Shown here: positions 1 to 14,722 of the stretch, piece by piece | Position numbering within the stretch: the stretch's first letter is position 1 | Layout: the number at the start of each line of letters is the position of its first letter | Assembly (NCBI GenBank): GCA_963082875.1 | Contig: OY720100.1 | Coordinates: forward strand, 13,106,591-13,170,590 | Reading direction: 5' to 3' | Length of the DNA: 64,000 bases | From: Corella eumyota | Taxonomy: Eukaryota; Chordata; Ascidiacea; Phlebobranchia; Corellidae | Translations under genes and position numbers: made by a program | Notes under the pieces: model-generated | What the model saw: the letters and a program-made list of their open reading frames with translations, nothing else | Told to the model about the DNA's origin: nothing | Databases searched by the model: none

Positions 1-423
1 ACTAACATATGCCAGTGTAATTTACTTGCACACAACAAACAGTAGTTTTGCATGTTTGAATTTTTTAAATGGGACATATATTTCTATATCTATTGCCCAC
101 TAAGCTTTATAACATGTAAATTTTTACTTACTTAAAATAATACGCAATTTTGTAAGTCAGGGTTTATGTCGATTAAAAAAATGCATTTGTGCTGTGTGAA
201 TAAATTACCCTATGCAAATATTAGTTATATTACGACAAATAAATAGAAGCCTGGAGTATAAGCAATCAACTAATGAGAAAAGTAGTTGCTTAATGATATG
301 TTGTTTGTTAAAAATAACACTCTAATATACATCAAAAATTATGTAGCACAAAATAATTATTTGGTTTAGAAAAGTTAACGAAACTACTCTTTATGGTTAA
401 AATCATATAAGAGTTTAACTTAC

Positions 424-3400
424 CAAATCTCCCTCCTTAATTTTGCTATTTTTTCCTTGATATTTCTTGGAATCAACCGGTGACCATAATTCCCTATCTC
501 CCTTGTCGCCTTCATACAAAATACATTGCAACAAGTTTAATTTAAAAATAATCAGAAATGTTAAAATAAAAAATTAACGATTAACAAAATGTATGCCTAA
601 TTGTAACACCCTAATGATAACATATAAGGCTTTTAAAATAGCATATTGTTCGTAATTTAAAAATTTTGAAAAGTAAAAGTCTACTATACAAGTAACAGGT
701 AAACAGTTGTATTTACCTCTTGAGGGTCTTGGTAGTTGCTGATTTCCCCGATTTTCAAAATCGCTTCCTCGATTGCCCTGAGAACTTCCATCACGAGAAT
801 ATCTGTCAATTTAACAACAAATTAAAAAAAAAAAACATTTGATTTTATTAGTTAAAGTCCTATATTGGTAATATTTTTTTATTCAAAAATTGATAAAGTT
901 GGTGTCACTGAACACAAAAATGGTTTTAGCTTTAAATAATTTTGTCTACTTTTTTTAGTTATACAACTTAAAAAAAAATTTAATTTAATTAAAAAAAAGA
1001 GAAGGGAAGCCCTGTTAGGGATAACATAGAAAGTACCAGCTTGTATACATTTACTAAAAATATGGTAACCTGGTTTTTTATGTTTACTGTTTCCAGTATT
1101 TAAAAAAATGAAATTGTAAGTACCACAGACATTTTTAAAGGTTCTAAAGCCATTTTGTGATTCAGTGTTAACCATACAAACATGCTATATACATTATCTA
1201 CAGATATGCAAAACTCTCTAACATAGCACTTTTAGTAACTTTTTCTGTTTTTTTTCCAAGTGTATAAAGTTTTTAAAAATGTAGTACAACACTGTCTAAA
1301 CGACTTGTTGAAGATCTTTATAACAAAACAGCACATGTTTTTTTTCACCAGCCATTCAGTTTTGAGCCTAAAAAAATCTTTCGAAAAAAAATAAAGGTTA
1401 TGAAACTTACCGTCCTTGATTTCCCATCATTTTATTTCCTCCATCATATCCCTACATAACATTAATATTTTAGGAATAAACAAAAAAAATTTAATTTGTG
1501 TTTTTAAAGGTCAACAGATTTGATTTAAAACTTTTGATTCAATTTGTGTTACTTTGTTACAGGTTTAGATTTATATTTAATCCTTATATATGTTAAACTT
1601 TTATATTTTTTTACCTTACTTTTAAAATTTTGTGCTTCTAGATTTTAAGACTAAAAAAAAACTTAAAAGTATACAATATTCAACATTTTAAAAATTGTTC
1701 AACATGTATGTTGTGCAACAAACATTTGTTGTGCAACGACAGATATTGTAACATAGAAAGCTTTAATCTTACCTGCTGTTGCCATTCTTTATTTCCCCTA
1801 TTTCTCTCATCATAACCCTGGTTCATTTGCCTTCCACCCATTTGCCATTGCTCGGGAAACGGGGGTATATGGGGCTCACCCTGGGACCTGTTCTTTGCCC
1901 CCTCCCAGTCACCCCAGCCTCCATCCCTGTTTCCCCCACCCTGCTGATTCCACTGACCACCCCTGTTTTCGCCACTATAGTTGTTACCAGTCTGGTAGTT
2001 TTGCTGGTTCCATTTGTTGCCACCAGATTGGTTGCCATCTTGGTAATTGCCTGGAATCAAACCCAGTATGTTAAATTATAAATTTTTAAATTAAATAAAC
2101 CAAAAAAAAGAAAAAAAAATTATAAAAATACATAAGTCAGTTTTATTGCCAGGTAAAACAACAAAAATTACCTCTTTGGTTGTTGCCACCCCCTTGCTGA
2201 AAATTTTGTTGATAGTTTTGTTGTTGTCGTTGTTGTTGTTGATACATTTGTGGTTGTCCCTGTATGCTTCCTTGTTGTTGTTGATTGGGTTGTTGAGCCC
2301 CCCATGTGTAATCACCCCCAGCATTGGTGGGGTAACCATTTTGTTGTTGCTAATAAAATTAAGAAGAATTAGGTAAACAACAAAATTGAAAAAAAATTAA
2401 AATTATTTTAAAATATAAAACTAAAAAAATAGGATTAATTTTAACAAAAAACAAATTAAATACAGTAAAACAAAAGTGTAAATGTTTCAAAATAATTTAA
2501 AAATTCATGTTTACCAAATTTTCATTATTTCAAAGTAAATCAAAAAATGGTATTTATTAAAGTTATTTTTTCAATATTTATTTTCACAAGCAAACCTGTT
2601 GAGAGTTATTGGAGGCTTGGGTCCAATCTCTTCCTTGATTTTGTTGATTTCCCCAACTGCCTGTCTGCCCACTATTTCTCTATAAAATATTAATAAGAAA
2701 AATTTAATTATCCGTAATGCGAGAAACTATGTCTAAGGTAAGGTAGTTCACATAACCAAAGCGTAGTTGAGTTGTATGGCTGTTGGCCTGGAAAAAATTG
2801 GTTAAAAATAAAATATTTTAAAAATATTAGATAACTAGTCGATGCCCCACCCTGCATTCAAGATTTTAATGTTGTAATATGGTTACAACTCTCAAACAAG
2901 TTTCGTCGTTGATAATTTACGAACACACCACAAATGGCAGTTTTATTTATTTTAAAGGCCTATAAATTGGATGACATTTATATATATATATATATATCAT
3001 CCACTAAGCCCCATTATATATTGATGTACAGCTAGCAATAGTGAAGTTTAAATTAAACATTAAAATCCCTGTCTTATTAATGTTAAATGATTTAAAGCAA
3101 GTTTTCTAATTAATAATGAATGATCATTAGTGATTAATTACAAACAACAGTCAAATTTGTTTCACATTTAAATACTACAGAAGGAAGTTGAAATGATTGG
3201 CATATTTATGGTTACCATTTAAAACATATGTAAATAATAGGTAAGATCTATTGTGTAAAGTTTACCATTCTTGAGTCTTGATTATTTCCAGCAGAGTTCC
3301 AACCTAAATTAATTTAAATTTATTAATTTTTACATAAGCCAGCCTAATATAGAGCAACCAGAATAACCAAAAATATAATTAAAAATTTAAATTCAAACAC

Positions 3401-5314
3401 TCCCATCTAAAAATAGTTTCATAATCTAAACAATGATATTAGCTAAAAACCTATACAGTAACTTTCTTTTCTTTATTAAGAATTTAAATATAAGTATAAT
3501 AAATGGTATATACTTGTAGTGTTAGAAGCTTGTTGTTGGTTTGATTGCTGGTCGTTCTTGTTCATCGATTTATCTCCAGAATTTTGTTTGTTATACATGT
3601 TTTGAGAGGCTAAAAATTAAAAATACATTAAAATTTGAGATTAAAGTTAGGTTCCCTAAACAAAACTTAGCAGAATCAGTAAAAATGCTTAATATTGCAA
3701 TAACAGAAAAAAGATTTTGTATAAAATTAAACACAATTATTTACAAACAGTATATACAGTTTAAAAAAAACAAAAAACGACAGCAATATAATAATAGCAT
3801 CGAGTAATAATTTTACACAAAACCAAATTGCAATTAAAAATGAGAATTAAGAAGAATTACCGTTTGAATTCATTTGCTGTTGGTATGAAGCCATATAAGC
3901 AGCTTGCTGTTGCTGGTAATGCATGTATTGCTAAAAAACATGAAAGTTAATTAAGTTAAAATCTTATAATCTAATTTAGTGGAGTATAAACAAATATAAA
4001 GCGCTGCTCCTTTAATAGGTGTACAATATATTTAAAGGTCTCTTCAAAGACAATTAATTATAAACCCTATACTTTATATATTGATTTTTTTTTTTTTTTT
4101 TTTTTTAAGGGTCTATTTTAACTTAATAATTTAAATCAATATTATATTTAAATACCAACCTGGGCCATTTGTGCTTGATAAGCAGCCATTTGTTGCTGTC
4201 TTTGTTGTTGTTGTTGTTGCGTGTTTGTCGATGTATTTAGACTCGACTGTTGTTGACTCGTAGTGGTTTGGGTATTTGAAGTCATCGATGCATGATTGTA
4301 CCACAAACTCTACAAAAAGGATAAAATTTCAAATTAAAAAAAATAAAATCAAAAATTGAGCATTCTATTTTTTTATATGATGATTCAACTAAAATCATTC
4401 AAACAAAGAATGTCGACATAGTGCAGTGGTTTAGAGACCACCACATAAGGTCCAATGTTTGATTCCAACTGCTTACATGTTTCAGTGGCAATAAGTGACA
4501 TGCTTTTATAGCATAGCACTCAAACTTGTCTACCCAAATATAGTGAAAAAATTTTTTTACGACAACTAAATATTTCAAAGTTATAAAAACCTGAAAATTT
4601 TGCAGATTGGGTTGAGAATTCGAGTTAGTTGTTGTTGAGTTTCCACTATATCCATAATTATAACCCTGAGTAGGGTAAGCTGTACTGGTAGATTTTTGGC
4701 CTGTGCCAGCAGAAGTATTGTATCTAATTTTAACATAAAAAAAATTTCAAGAAAGATTTTAAACAAAACGACGTTTTAATAAAAAAAGAAATTAATAAGC
4801 CTAAATTTTGTGTCTTTTGATATCTTGCTGTACATAGATTTAATATCATGCAAATCTTTTTGTTATTTTAATTATGTATACCCTTTTGCATCAAAATTTA
4901 TTATATATAAATATGTTTATTCGTCTTTTTTACACGTATTAAACTTACGCATTAGTAGCAGAAGCAGTAGAAGAGCCTGTAGTTGAACTTACATTATTAC
5001 CAAAACCTTGATAATGCGAATTCATTTGCTGTTGGTTGCCATAACCTTGTTGTTGTGGGTATTGCCTGTACAATAATATTTTTTAATATAAATAAAATTT
5101 ATAAGGATAGCTGTACTAGAAAGTACTTAACAAACTTAGAAAAAAAATATAGATATTTTGTACAGCCAAGTTTTAACTTTTTTTTTTCTTTTAAGTTTGA
5201 AAAAAAATTGACCCAAATTCTTGTGTAATTCCAATTCTATGTTTAAACAAAATAAATTTATGAATACAAAACAACATACCCGTATTGTTGCTGTTGTTGT
5301 CCGTAGTAAGCCAT
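424..5314 (-). CDS. Gln/Asn/Gly-rich prion-like protein, N-terminal part (gene runs off left edge)
   Basis: I do not recognise this gene. Thirteen coding exons join in phase from ATG at 5314: 5280-5314, 4949-5065, 4591-4723, 4160-4309, 3861-3930, 3514-3609, 3266-3303, 2596-2679, 2172-2349, 1773-2050, 1411-1451, 717-802 and 424-509. They give 464 residues and the last ends at a good donor, so more exons lie beyond position 1. The protein starts MAYYGQQQQQYGQYPQQQGY and is dominated by Gln, Asn, Gly, Tyr and Ser, with polyQ runs in exons 4 and 9 and GGN/RGG-like stretches in exon 10. From exon 12 it turns charged (SPVDSKKYQGKNSKIKEGD). Such composition is typical of low-complexity regions of RNA-binding proteins that form condensates; a folded domain would lie outside the window. 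No RRM, KH or zinc finger is visible. The 1-423 stretch looks intronic. Exon structure is well supported; identity is not. Confidence 0.8.
4411..4535 (+). mobile_element. Possible old tRNA-like SINE fragment
   Basis: ACATAGTGCAGTGGTTTAGA and, 30 bases on, GGTCCAATGTTTGATTCC resemble tRNA A and B boxes. The rest does not match the SINE family of the right half. Lies in an intron of the Gln-rich gene. Confidence 0.3.
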
Positions 5315-5715
5315 AGTTTATCAATTTAAATTTTTGATTCTATAGCCTAATAGAAAGATTTTAGCATTTATAAGCAATTTAAACAAGATACACAATTTTA
5401 CTTGGTCCTAGAAAAAAGAAATGAGATACATTTTGTAAATCACAAAATATTAGCACATTTTAGCATACCAATTCTTGGTTACTACCAATATAAATACAAT
5501 GATTAGGCAATACAAAATAGCTGGAAAAAAAGAAAAGTGCATAAAATACAAGCATATTGATTAGGTACACCGGAATACTTAACAATGAATTCAAATCTGC
5601 TCAAAGAAAATTTAGTGGTCTAGTTGTAAAAAAATGTTATATATTCAATAGGTAATTTCAAATTTTGACATGGCAAAATTTGTTTGAATTTTTTAGTTTA
5701 AAATAATATAATTTG

Positions 5716-5994
5716 TTAATCAAAAACCATTCCTTTACTAGCCAAGTCTAATTTTGCTTCTTTAATTTGTCGTTTTAATTCATCCCCAGCTTCTGTGCAA
5801 TTGTTAAAATGAGCAACTCGATATAAAATAATGATTATCGAATATATTGCAAATCCAAAAAGTAAGACAAAGGGTAACGGCAAAACAAAATTGTAAATTT
5901 CTGTTGGAATATTTTCTACCCATTTAAACACAACTGTTGCCCACACTGCTAGTATTGTCCCAACACCAAATAACCATTCCATTAGCTTTGTCAT
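5716..5994 (-). CDS. DPM3: Dolichol-phosphate mannosyltransferase subunit 3
   Basis: Single-exon gene for a 92-residue protein, the same length as human DPM3. DPM3 is an ER membrane protein that anchors and stabilises the catalytic DPM1 subunit of dolichol-phosphate-mannose synthase, which supplies mannose for N-glycans, GPI anchors and O-mannosylation. The N-terminus MTKLMEWLFGVG parallels human MTKLAQWLWGLA. Two hydrophobic segments lie at about residues 5-25 and 35-58, followed by a charged cytosolic tail with YRVAHFNNC and LKRQIKEAKLDLASKG, matching the DPM1-binding coiled coil. An in-frame ATG nine bases upstream (6003) would add MYI; I chose the inner ATG because it matches the family start. 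It lies 402 bp upstream of the start of the Gln-rich gene, on the same strand. Confidence 0.93.
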   Translation of the reverse strand: MTKLMEWLFGVGTILAVWATVVFKWVENIPTEIYNFVLPLPFVLLFGFAIYSIIIILYRVAHFNNCTEAGDELKRQIKEAKLDLASKGMVFD

Positions 5995-7451
5995 AATGTA
6001 CAAAATTAAGAAAATTATTTTAAGTAGTTTTTAAAATCACTTTTAATTTAATAAAGGTTTTTACATAAGCGTCTGTATTTATAAAAAAGTAACCAAAATA
6101 TTACTTTTTAAGCAATTTTAAAGTCATAAAAATAAATATATATACTTATATAGCCTATAAAAATTTCAATTAAACATTTTTATAGCATTGATATCTAGAT
6201 TCGCAGATATCTCTTATAAATCTAAAAATAAATAAGGACAGTTTATAGCCTAGTTAAATACAATTAACCTAAAATATATTAAGTTATTTAAATTGTATAT
6301 ATAGGATATTATTAATAATTATTTTAATAGCAATTTAGTTAGTTTTCTTTAAAATTTATTTTATTAATTCTCCCTGTTTAGTTGTTTTGCTATTTAAAAG
6401 TCTTCGAATTTAATCGATTTTACTGAATTTTTTTTTAAATTGAAGTCCAGTCTGTCAGTCGTTAAAAGTACCCAATATCTCAAAATATTATGTTTACCAA
6501 ATGAAAATAAATAGTTAAATATTTAAGAATGTTAAATTTAAAATTAAAACCTTGCTTCCTAACTGAAAATTAATATTCTAAAATCATCGAGGCGTCATCG
6601 TCTACGTTCTGATTTTACTGCATTGCTTTTAAGAGTAGGGCTTTTACTGTAATATGTCAACAATGGCGTAATATTTTTTCCGTAAAAAGTTTAAATAACA
6701 ATTAATAATTTGGCAATAAACGTATGTTAACTATTGTAAAAATTTGAGTAAAAAATTTTATTTAATATGCATTTTTATTCAAGTTAGTATAAATTTAATT
6801 TAATTACACGTATCTATTATTTTTCTGAAAGCTAAACGCCGGGAAGAAGATGTCGTCTACTAATGTCATTCAATTTTTTTTAGTTTTTTTGCGCAGTAAA
6901 AGTAATTAAAAAGAAATACAATAAATATATCATTAATGCGACAGGAAGGGAAGACAAACTAAATTTCATAATTTAAAATATTCCATTAAGTACTTATTAT
7001 TACATTAGGATTTTTTATAGTATAGTCACTAAACCCATTTTATTTTAAGAAAGATTTTTTTTAAATCTAGATAATAATAAAACAAATTCGTCCATTGAAG
7101 TAAGTATGTTATTGCAACTGTTACATCTTGTTTTAAACCTAATTTAAAAAGGGTATTGTGAATTTTAATTAAATATTATGGCTGTGGGTGTTGGGACACT
7201 TTTGCTACAGAAAGAAATGGGGAGCAAATTTAACTATATCTTAATTTCTCACTTTATGTGCCGCTCTAAACTAGTTAACCTAATAATAATAGATGTTTAC
7301 ATATTTTGTTTATAAAGAAAGAGTTACACCACTTTTAATAAAAGATATATAAATTTTTATTAAATGTAAATAAACACGACCATAAAAATTAAAATAGTAA
7401 AGAATCAAATTAATTAAGTGCATCAAATCATTACTATATAAAAATTACTAA
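5995..7451. other. Intergenic, no gene seen
   Basis: About 1.45 kb of AT-rich DNA between the DPM3 start and the NHEJ1 stop, both on the minus strand. It should hold the DPM3 5' region and the NHEJ1 3' end. No ORF with family resemblance, RNA gene or repeat was recognised. Confidence 0.6.
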
Positions 7452-8408
7452 TTAAAATGTGGATTTTTTATGTCTTTTTATATTTTTCTTTTTTGTAGGA
7501 GTTTTATTTGATTTTAAAACTAAGTTAACTTCAGAAGTTGGCAAACTTGATTCTTCATCGCTTGCATCTAAAACACAACCCCTTACCTTGGGTTTCAAGT
7601 TTCTTCTTTTATGCAAAACTTTGCCCTTTTGAGTTAGCTTTTTGTCATTGTTTAAGTGCCTTTTAACTTTTGAAGGGCTTTCAAGTGCAACTCTTTTAAT
7701 ATCTTCTGATTTTGAAAGTATTGCAGTTGATAATAGTTTTTCGTTAAACACGTTTGAGGTCATTATTTCTTGAGTTGGTTTAGTTAATGAGATTGCAAAA
7801 TCTCTAGAGCTTTTTAGCTGGTTCTCAAATTCACTTTCAATAAATTTTGCAGTTTCCAAGTATGGCCTACTTACTCTGGCACCATTGTCTTTGTAATCTT
7901 CAATTTCCACATCTTTTTGCAATATGTTAGCTTTTAACTTTGCATTTTCACATAAGAGAGAAGAAATAGAGTACACCATTGGTTTATTTATTAACAAATC
8001 AGTAAGAAACAAGCTTTTCTCACAATTGAATATCCAGTTAAAGGGTATATCGCCAACAAATTTATTTTTCAGAACAATTTTTAGACTTTGTCCCGAGATA
8101 TTTATGTCAAACCCAGAATGGTGAGAGATACTTTCTTGTATATGTGCCAAAACTTTGGAAACAGGGGCTTCTAATCGTTTGTTGCATTCTCGCAATCGTT
8201 CGATAATTCCCGCTTTGTTTAGTACTTCATTATACAATTGGAACTTATCACAAACCACTATCGTATAGGAATTATCTTGGCAAAGAAATTTAATTAAAAA
8301 TTGTGTTGTTTGCCCAGCGTCATCAGTTGATAATATTTGCCATGGGCATTTCAATAATTCATTTTCTAAATTTTCATCCATTATTTCGTATAAGCTGGGT
8401 TCTGTCAT
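7452..8408 (-). CDS. NHEJ1: XLF/NHEJ1-like non-homologous end-joining factor
   Basis: Single exon, 318 residues (human XLF has 299). XLF bridges XRCC4-ligase IV filaments at DNA double-strand breaks in the nucleus and binds Ku through its tail. The order of features matches the family: a globular head (about 1-135) with CPWQIL and CNKRLEAPVSKVLAHI, compare human LNKRLTAPPAAFLCH; NWIFNCE, compare human YWNFHCM; then a coiled-coil start KDVEIEDYKDNGA, nearly the same as human KDLEIQDYQESGA. The C-terminal 90 residues are low-complexity and basic, ending KKKNIKRHKKSTF, a basic cluster plus terminal aromatic like the Ku-binding motif that ends vertebrate XLF. The start is the first ATG of the frame and aligns with the family start. 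No intron is needed. The upstream gene SUCLA2 ends 867 bp away on the same strand. Confidence 0.88.
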   Translation of the reverse strand: MTEPSLYEIMDENLENELLKCPWQILSTDDAGQTTQFLIKFLCQDNSYTIVVCDKFQLYNEVLNKAGIIERLRECNKRLEAPVSKVLAHIQESISHHSGFDINISGQSLKIVLKNKFVGDIPFNWIFNCEKSLFLTDLLINKPMVYSISSLLCENAKLKANILQKDVEIEDYKDNGARVSRPYLETAKFIESEFENQLKSSRDFAISLTKPTQEIMTSNVFNEKLLSTAILSKSEDIKRVALESPSKVKRHLNNDKKLTQKGKVLHKRRNLKPKVRGCVLDASDEESSLPTSEVNLVLKSNKTPTKKKNIKRHKKSTF

Positions 8409-9275
8409 TTGTTAATATAAAAAACAATAATTTATTAAATAGCCTACTTAAGCATAACCAATTATTTTTCTAAAAGCTATAACTAACTATTCATTATTCC
8501 AAATTAAAAAAAAAAATTTTGCATTTTTTAATTAAAACACTATTTGAAAACAGTTCTAAAATAATCTTATAAAGTTTATTACATTAATTAACAGTTACCT
8601 TTTTATTTAAATTTTGGCTACTAACACTTGTTAGCAGATTGTTGTGGTAATTTAATTTTCTCTTGCAACAACTTATGGTAAACACTTTAAAGTTTTAAAA
8701 AGTGTTTTTTTAAACATTTTTATCCTCAATCAAAAATAACCTGCACCAATTTTTTGAGGATGGATAAAAAAGAAAGCAAAATATATTTCGGCAAGCTACT
8801 AAAATTTCAGCAAAGCTGTTTAATAATTAAATAATTTTATTGACACTCTTTTTAAACAATAAACCAAGTGTCATGAAAACAACTTCTTAGACAAATAAGA
8901 ACTTTACCCAGAAAACTACAATTTACACATATTTGAAACAATTAAAGATTATTAATTAATTAATTTAGAATTGTGTACTCTAATATTGAAATGAGGTTTT
9001 GGTTTTAATAACAAATTTATGCTTGAAAGTTGTTAAACAAGTAATCCTAAATCACCTTTTCAATTTACTACTCAAATTTAATTTACCAAAATGCAATAAG
9101 CAAGTTTAAAAGAAATACCCAACAAATAAAGGCAGGACAGTTGCGTACAAACAGAGAAATATAATTTGTCACATTAACTTGGATACAATCACATTTGATT
9201 AACAGACTTGAACTCAATATACTTAGAACTTTTTTTTTAAATGAAACAAATATAACAAAAATAAATTCTGAAGTT
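8409..9275. other. Intergenic, no gene seen
   Basis: AT-rich stretch between the NHEJ1 start and the SUCLA2 stop. It presumably holds the NHEJ1 promoter and SUCLA2 3' UTR. Nothing else is recognisable. Confidence 0.6.
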
Positions 9276-12157
<2,882 letters not shown>

Positions 12158-14722
12158 ATTTAAAAAAAATTACAAACTGTAACAAGAAATATTTAATTTA
12201 ACTTTCAGTAAACTTGAATTTAAAAAACACGTAACTGAACTTTCAACCTTAGAAACAACCTAGTAAATACAACAGAACTCTTGACCAAAAAAAGTCGGTG
12301 GCACGTCATTGTTTACAAGTTAAATAATAACACCAATGATATTTAGTAAGTTATATAGCATTGGACTAAACATTTGTTACCGTTTTTTATATCTCGCGTC
12401 TTCTTTGGGCAATTGCATTAAGTTCTTTTGGCAAATAAAGGTTATGAAATTTTTTTTAAAACTCTTCCTATTTATCTTATGCCAATGCAATTCCGTTTGT
12501 AAAACAGTAGGAGTTACAAGGCTTTTTTAGTAAAACGTATAACTTACCTTCTAAATACAGCCACATGTAAATTTTTTTTATTTTTCTTTCACTACTTCTT
12601 TAACTGCCTAGAATCTAACAAAGAAACAAAATGTACTTTTTCAATTTGTACTTACCACGAAATAATACATAAGTTATAAATAAGGAAGCACGCAATAAAA
12701 CAAAAAAAACAAGAGAAGATTAATAAACTTACATACAATTTTGCTTGTTTAAATTGGTTATTTAAATGTTCAAAAAAAGAAAATGTTTTAAATTTGACAG
12801 GTAACGTTTTAATAATTTGTCAGGTTTTTGGAGTTATTTGAAAAGTTTATTAATTTTCTTTAGTCTAAATGCATTGTTTGGCACAGCACATACAATAAAC
12901 GTGAATTTTAACGAACACAATAATTAAATATACACCTGAATGCATTTGAATGCTTCAAAAACAAAAAAAAAACATTGTTTTAATAAAAGTTATTGCCAGC
13001 ATACAAAGGACAAAACTGTTGAAACAATAACAAAAAACGAATCCGATATATATTGGGTTTAAAAAATCAAAGTTTTTGCAAAGAAAAATATTACATTTTA
13101 ATAAAGATTTTTTGTTTAACTAAAAGTTTCAAGTTTTATTTAACCAATGTAAAAAACACCTATCTCATAAAAATTAAAATAAAATCCAAATTTTACAATG
13201 TATACATAGGTGCCTATTAAAACCAAGTCATAAATTAATAATTAAATGAACTGTAAAGCAAAATAAGTCTGCTATTTTTTTTGGCACAACATAAAATTTC
13301 ATTTTATCCAAAAATACAAATTAATAATTAAAATTAAATAAATCAATTTAAAAGCAAATTATTCTTTAAATTGATTCAATGCAAAATATGGTATTTTTAA
13401 GGCAAGAATAGTTAATGAAGTATAAAAAGTTTCTTATTATTGTCAAATTAATATTTTTTTAAATATTATGTCAACAATTTTAAATATTATGTCAACAAGT
13501 ACAATTATTTTTTGATTTTTCGCAAAAAAAATTTGTATGAAACATCTTTGTCCATTTTGCATAATATTTTCATAGCTAATAAGTCACATATAAGTAGGAC
13601 AGGCCTGTCTTACACACACATTTGCAATACACCTAAGGGTAAAAAAGTAGGAACATAATATAAAGGTTAATTAACCAAATGGTATAACCTTTAAAAGTAA
13701 AAGAGAATGAAACTTTGTAATGAACGAAAAAAAAGAAAAATCGATAAAATAGTATAAATGTTAAGACACAGTGATTGCGTAAAAACACATTCACTTAAAC
13801 TGGTAAAATTGGTGTACTTGTCACAAAAACACTTTAAAATAATTACAAAGTTTGGTTAAAATGTACCGAACGAAGCACATCATTTAAAATTTACTTTAAA
13901 ATAGATTAAGGTAATTTTGTTTTAGAATTATCAAATTTTTGAGGGATTTTTACACACAGAATTAAGAAATAACACACTGGTAAATATAAAACACAACAAA
14001 AATGCTGATACTTATACTGCAAAAAAATAGGCACAGGTAAATTAAGATTGCACAGCATTTAATTTTTTATGGTGGTTAAAAATATGACTTTTCGCCCGTA
14101 ATTTTATAAATTTCTTCACATAAAACATTGTAAATTTTTTATAAAATTAGTTTTCAAAAATTGATGTTAGCTAAAAATGTCCAAAAAAATGTTATTATTT
14201 GATTTAGAAAAATTAATCATTTCGATAATAAATGATTTATGATTTCATAATAAAAAAACAGTTTTTTTCCTGAAAATGAAAAAGAAAAAAAAACTTTTAT
14301 TTGTTAATATGAATCATAAATACTTTTGTTCTTATTAAATAAAATTATTAAAAAAAACTTGTGCAATTTATATGTACATAGTACAAGTACCAGTACCAGC
14401 TACAACAAAACAATCACCTTTAAAAAGAAAAAAAACATAAAATCTCAAAAAAACATAAAAAAAAAATAGAACGGTAATGGTCAAAGTTCTAAAATAAAAA
14501 AAATTATATAGTGTTTAAACCAGTCACCATAAAATCTAAATTTAGCACGATTTTTTAAATTAAAAAAAATTTATAGCTGATAAAATTGATATCGACAATT
14601 TGCATAATTGACCTTGAAATTAAATTGTCAAAAAAACATAAAGGACCTTGAATGACAGTAGTTTAACAAAAAAAAAAGTACCTTCGAAACATGATTTTTG
14701 TGTTTTGGTAAAGAACAATAGG
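12158..14722. other. Intergenic, SUCLA2 5' side and PI3K 3' side
   Basis: About 2.6 kb of very AT-rich DNA between two minus-strand genes. A 64-codon plus-strand ORF at 12336-12530 has no family resemblance and is not called. No RNA gene or repeat with clear borders was found. Confidence 0.6.

Noticed and set aside
1779-2081. Plus-strand ORF of 100 codons
   Set aside because: Antisense shadow of the Gln/Gly-rich exon 1773-2050, whose splice sites and phase fit the minus-strand gene.
2720-2790. Weak tRNA-like stretch (GCGTAGTTGAGTTGTATGGC)
   Set aside because: No convincing B box or acceptor pairing.
4089-4110. Long T run
   Set aside because: Simple homopolymer in an intron; no further meaning.
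5314-5994. Operon of DPM3 and the Gln-rich gene
   Set aside because: 402 bp between them is long for a tunicate operon and no trans-splice acceptor could be singled out; left open.
12336-12530. 64-codon plus-strand ORF between SUCLA2 and PI3K
   Set aside because: Hydrophobic and Cys/Phe-rich from AT-rich DNA, no family resemblance, no splice or promoter support.
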